From positions 1 to 64,000 of the forward strand of contig NZ_JAIMJA010000013.1 in NCBI RefSeq assembly GCF_021295315.1: DNA of 64,000 bases. The letters run 5' to 3'. The notes beneath the pieces are model-generated. The model was given only the letters and a program-made list of their open reading frames with translations. It searched no databases and was not told where the DNA came from. Shown here one piece after another: positions 61,741-64,000 of the stretch. The first letter of the stretch is position 1, and every line of letters begins with the position of its first letter. A program made the translations under genes and the position numbers. This DNA comes from Motilimonas cestriensis (lineage in GTDB: Bacteria > Pseudomonadota > Gammaproteobacteria > Enterobacterales > CBDFNC01).

Positions 61741-63150
61741 TTAGGTATTGGATATCGGATTAATTCGTTGTTGAGGATGTGTAAAGCCTGTCGTTTGCGG
61801 CTTATTTTCGTTTGGAAAAAGCTCGGGGTGGCACTCAATCAAATTCACCAAGGCGTCAAAGCAGCGGGGATCCAACGCACTGTTGAGAGACTCGCTCATA
61901 ATGCTTAAGGTTTTACTTATCGGGATGGCACCGCGGTAGGGGCGGTCGGCGGTAATGGCATCAAAAATATCAGCGGTGGTGATAATACGGCTTTCTAAGG
62001 TAATTTCGGCTCCTTTAAGGCCTCTTGGATAACCTTTGCCATCTAAGCGCTCGTGATGAGCGGCACTAATAGCTGCGAGTTCGCCAAAAGCGGGAATTCG
62101 ACCTAAAATGTCATGGGTATAAACGGCATGAAGCTTGACTGCGTCATATTCTTCATTGGTAAGCTTACCTGGCTTATCCAAAATACTATTGCTGACGCCT
62201 AATTTACCCACATCATGAAGTAGCGCCCCGCGTTTTATCCAACGAATACGCTGCTGTGTAAAGCCCATTTGTTCCGCCAGTAAGCTTGAATATAAACCCA
62301 CTCTGGCACTATGTCCTGCGGTATAAGGGCTCTTGGCATCAACCACCTGACCATAAGCTTCGGCAATGTCATCATAAAAATCCTCATCTAGCTCATGTTC
62401 AAAGCCGCCAGGCTCGAGGGATAGAATGTGTCGATCTAGCTCGTTGGATGTCAGCATTGACCAAAACTCAGCATCCCTCGCTATGCGGGTAAATGCTGCG
62501 CTTAGCGCAGGATCAAACCAAGTGTGAGCTCGCTTTACTACTTCTGATATCGCAGCCTCGCTGCCGCCAGCTTGATGCATGACATCGACGACTTGAGCAA
62601 ATAAAGCAATACGTGCATAGATAGGTATTTGTTCTCCTTGCAAAGCATCCGGTCTGCCGGAACCATCCCAGTGTTCATCTAGGGCGTGAATACCGCAAGC
62701 AACGTCTTCGGAAAAACGAAGTTGCCGGGCGATGTCGGCTCCTCGAGTACAGCGCGTTTTAATTAATTCTTGTGCTATTTCATCGCCATGGGTAAAAATA
62801 TCTGAGATGGCTCGAAATCGACTTAATATACCTGCCTTGGTGCCAGTGTGGCGTAAGACAAACCTAAGTACTTGTGGCAGACTGCCGTCGACCCACTTAA
62901 ACTCTCTCTTAAACGATAGATCGTCGGTTAGATACAGCTCACAAATGCGAGATGCGTTGCTGGAGCAACCTAAATCTTTCAATAGTAAAACATAATACAA
63001 GTTCCATAATTCTTGCTTATTTAGCCCTATCGCCTCACCCAATTTCATTCCGACCCAGCAACAGCGAATGCAATGACCAGCAGGCTGTCCCTCTGTAATA
63101 TCAAGAGCATAGCTGAGTGAGCTAATTAGCTCTGATAATTTTAAACGTGG
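61741..63150 (-). CDS. HD-GYP domain phosphodiesterase with a degenerate first HD domain
   Basis: The 469-aa protein has a C-terminal HD-GYP domain with all key parts: GHSARVGLYSSLLAEQMG, LLHDVGKLGVSN, AAHHERLDGKGYPRGL and ITTADIFDAITADRPYR, so cyclic-di-GMP hydrolysis is possible. The N-terminal half, GHCIRCC and LLKDLGC with HALDEHWDGSGRPDAL, is a second, partly degenerate HD domain. The start at ATG 63150 is preferred. A TTG at 63189 is the longer option. Confidence 0.87.
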   Translation of the reverse strand, partial: PRLKLSELISSLSYALDITEGQPAGHCIRCCWVGMKLGEAIGLNKQELWNLYYVLLLKDLGCSSNASRICELYLTDDLSFKREFKWVDGSLPQVLRFVLRHTGTKAGILSRFRAISDIFTHGDEIAQELIKTRCTRGADIARQLRFSEDVACGIHALDEHWDGSGRPDALQGEQIPIYARIALFAQVVDVMHQAGGSEAAISEVVKRAHTWFDPALSAAFTRIARDAEFWSMLTSNELDRHILSLEPGGFEHELDEDFYDDIAEAYGQVVDAKSPYTAGHSARVGLYSSLLAEQMGFTQQRIRWIKRGALLHDVGKLGVSNSILDKPGKLTNEEYDAVKLHAVYTHDILGRIPAFGELAAISAAHHERLDGKGYPRGLKGAEITLESRIITTADIFDAITADRPYRGAIPISKTLSIMSESLNSALDPRCFDALVNLIECHPELFPNENKPQTTGFTHPQQRINPISNT

Positions 63151-63279
63151 CATGCTATTCCAAATTGCGATTAAATGGTCGTTAATCAATATACTAGAAG
63201 ACGAGTTATGGTTTGCACCCTCTTGACGTTTATTCTTTGGTAAGGTGTGGAACAGATCATTAATTTGCAGGGTGAGACG

Positions 63280-63684
63280 ATGGAGATCATTGTATTAAAT
63301 TGGCAGCAAACGCTAGCTATACGGCAAGCGGTGTTGTGGCCTAATCAACCGCAATCCTTTTCTCAAGTGAGCGGTGACGAGGATGCAAAGCACTATGGCG
63401 TGGTAATTGATGGCAAGTTGGTATCCGTTGCTTCGATTTTTTCGGACCAGCATGAGGCTAGATTGCGTAAATTTGCCACCTTAGCTGAATTTCAAGGTCA
63501 AGGCATTGGCAGTCGCTTAATTGAGCATATTTTGCAGCAGTTAGTTGATCAAGGTTATGAGCTATTTTGGTGTGATGCTCGTGAATCCGCTTTAGGTTTT
63601 TACCAGCGCTTTGGCTTGGTTGTTTCGGGAGAGCGTTTTTATAAAGCCGATCAAGCTTACTTTAAAATGGTCAAACGGCTGTAA
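63280..63684 (+). CDS. GNAT family acetyltransferase
   Basis: The 134-aa protein has LRKFATLAEFQGQGIGSRLIEHIL, the acetyl-CoA P-loop, and FYQRFGLVVSGERFYKAD near the end. It resembles ElaA-like and small-molecule acetyltransferases. Start at 63280 with AGGGTGAG upstream. The substrate is unknown. Confidence 0.85.
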   Translation: MEIIVLNWQQTLAIRQAVLWPNQPQSFSQVSGDEDAKHYGVVIDGKLVSVASIFSDQHEARLRKFATLAEFQGQGIGSRLIEHILQQLVDQGYELFWCDARESALGFYQRFGLVVSGERFYKADQAYFKMVKRL

Positions 63685-63827
63685 TCTAATTCATGTATTT
63701 TTGAGCGTTATTAGTTAATTTTGGCCTAGAAGCGGCAAAAATAGACTTTATGTTGCTTATCTAAACTTAAACCGAGCTGCTGTTATATGACTCGGCTTTC
63801 TACAATGACATCCCAGAAGGAGTTGAA

Positions 63828-64000
63828 ATGTTGACTATTCCTATGATTAAGGCGTCGCTGATAAGTTTTGCTATCAGCGCGACGCTAATGTTTGGCCTGA
63901 GTTTCTTACACTGGTACTGGGCAAATAGCGCTCCTCTCAATGAGTTATTATTTAATTATGCGCTAGTAGGGTTCTTGCTGGGCGGCATCATGTTCACCTC
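63828..64000 (+). CDS. Membrane protein, 5' part only (cut by window end)
   Basis: AAGGAG precedes an ATG opening 57 codons with two hydrophobic segments (ASLISFAISATLMFGLSFL and NYALVGFLLGGIMF). The frame is open to the window edge. Family not recognised from this part. Confidence 0.65.
   Translation, partial: MLTIPMIKASLISFAISATLMFGLSFLHWYWANSAPLNELLFNYALVGFLLGGIMFT

Overview
The window looks like the chromosome of a marine or aquatic gammaproteobacterium of the Vibrio/Shewanella/Aeromonas/Alteromonadales kind. Supporting signs are a second SecD-SecF pair without YajC, a CsrB-type small RNA, a PtsG glucose permease beside a Gts-type glucose ABC importer, the SdaC-SdaA serine pair, an RND pump with two membrane-fusion proteins, and a 264-bp MITE with TATACCCAAG ends. 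The species cannot be named from this alone. No rRNA, tRNA or CRISPR array was seen.

Region 1-6100 is an accessory zone built from mobile remnants. It holds the 3' end of a group II intron, two decayed IS110-family transposase copies that share an inverted-repeat segment, a duplicated unidentified segment, and integron attC material with a probable group II intron 5' fragment at the cassette junction. Intact genes between the remnants encode an MccF-like S66 peptidase, a DUF7000-like protein with a tiny overlapping upstream ORF, a divergent MerR regulator/DUF2938 pair with a near-perfect SoxR-type operator, and a secreted orphan protein. Two small alpha/beta-barrel proteins (Dabb and DUF1330) follow.

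Region 7200-18200 is mostly core-like: a zinc-ribbon membrane protein, the queuosine-precursor transporter YhhQ behind a preQ1-I riboswitch, an acyltransferase-like protein, YoaK and DUF1294 membrane proteins, a DUF2846 lipoprotein, SecD2-SecF2, a CoiA-like zinc protein and an orphan solute-binding protein. After it come a lipoprotein and a secreted protein as an orphan pair.

Region 19585-31860 is a sugar-uptake locus. An OmpR-type response regulator, a sensor kinase and a GtsA-like sugar-binding protein form one operon. Divergent ptsG and a complete gtsABCD-like ABC operon lie nearby. The regulator operon and the gts operon each carry a TGTAA-N8-TTACA palindrome upstream of a similar promoter. 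The regulator copy is also a perfect GacA/UvrY-type box. A CsrB/RsmB-like RNA with 13 GGA motifs lies inside the locus, and REP-like palindromes, partly in a 100-bp tandem array, flank a 122-aa conserved gene.

Region 32000-64000 encodes a DEAD-box helicase, an endonuclease/exonuclease/phosphatase-family protein, an EF-hand protein, the two-adaptor RND pump, several small conserved proteins including HdeD-like and CHMI-like ones, and a class V aminotransferase. It continues with an unusual HTH-REC regulator followed by a 1203-aa hybrid kinase, sdaC-sdaA, and a Tat-exported nitroreductase-like protein divergent from a MarR regulator with two palindromic operators. Last come a duplicated-domain secreted protein with chitin-binding-type modules, two candidate micro-ORFs before a 217-aa orphan, a ThrE exporter, a universal stress protein, a double HD-GYP protein, a GNAT acetyltransferase and the start of a membrane protein cut by the window edge.
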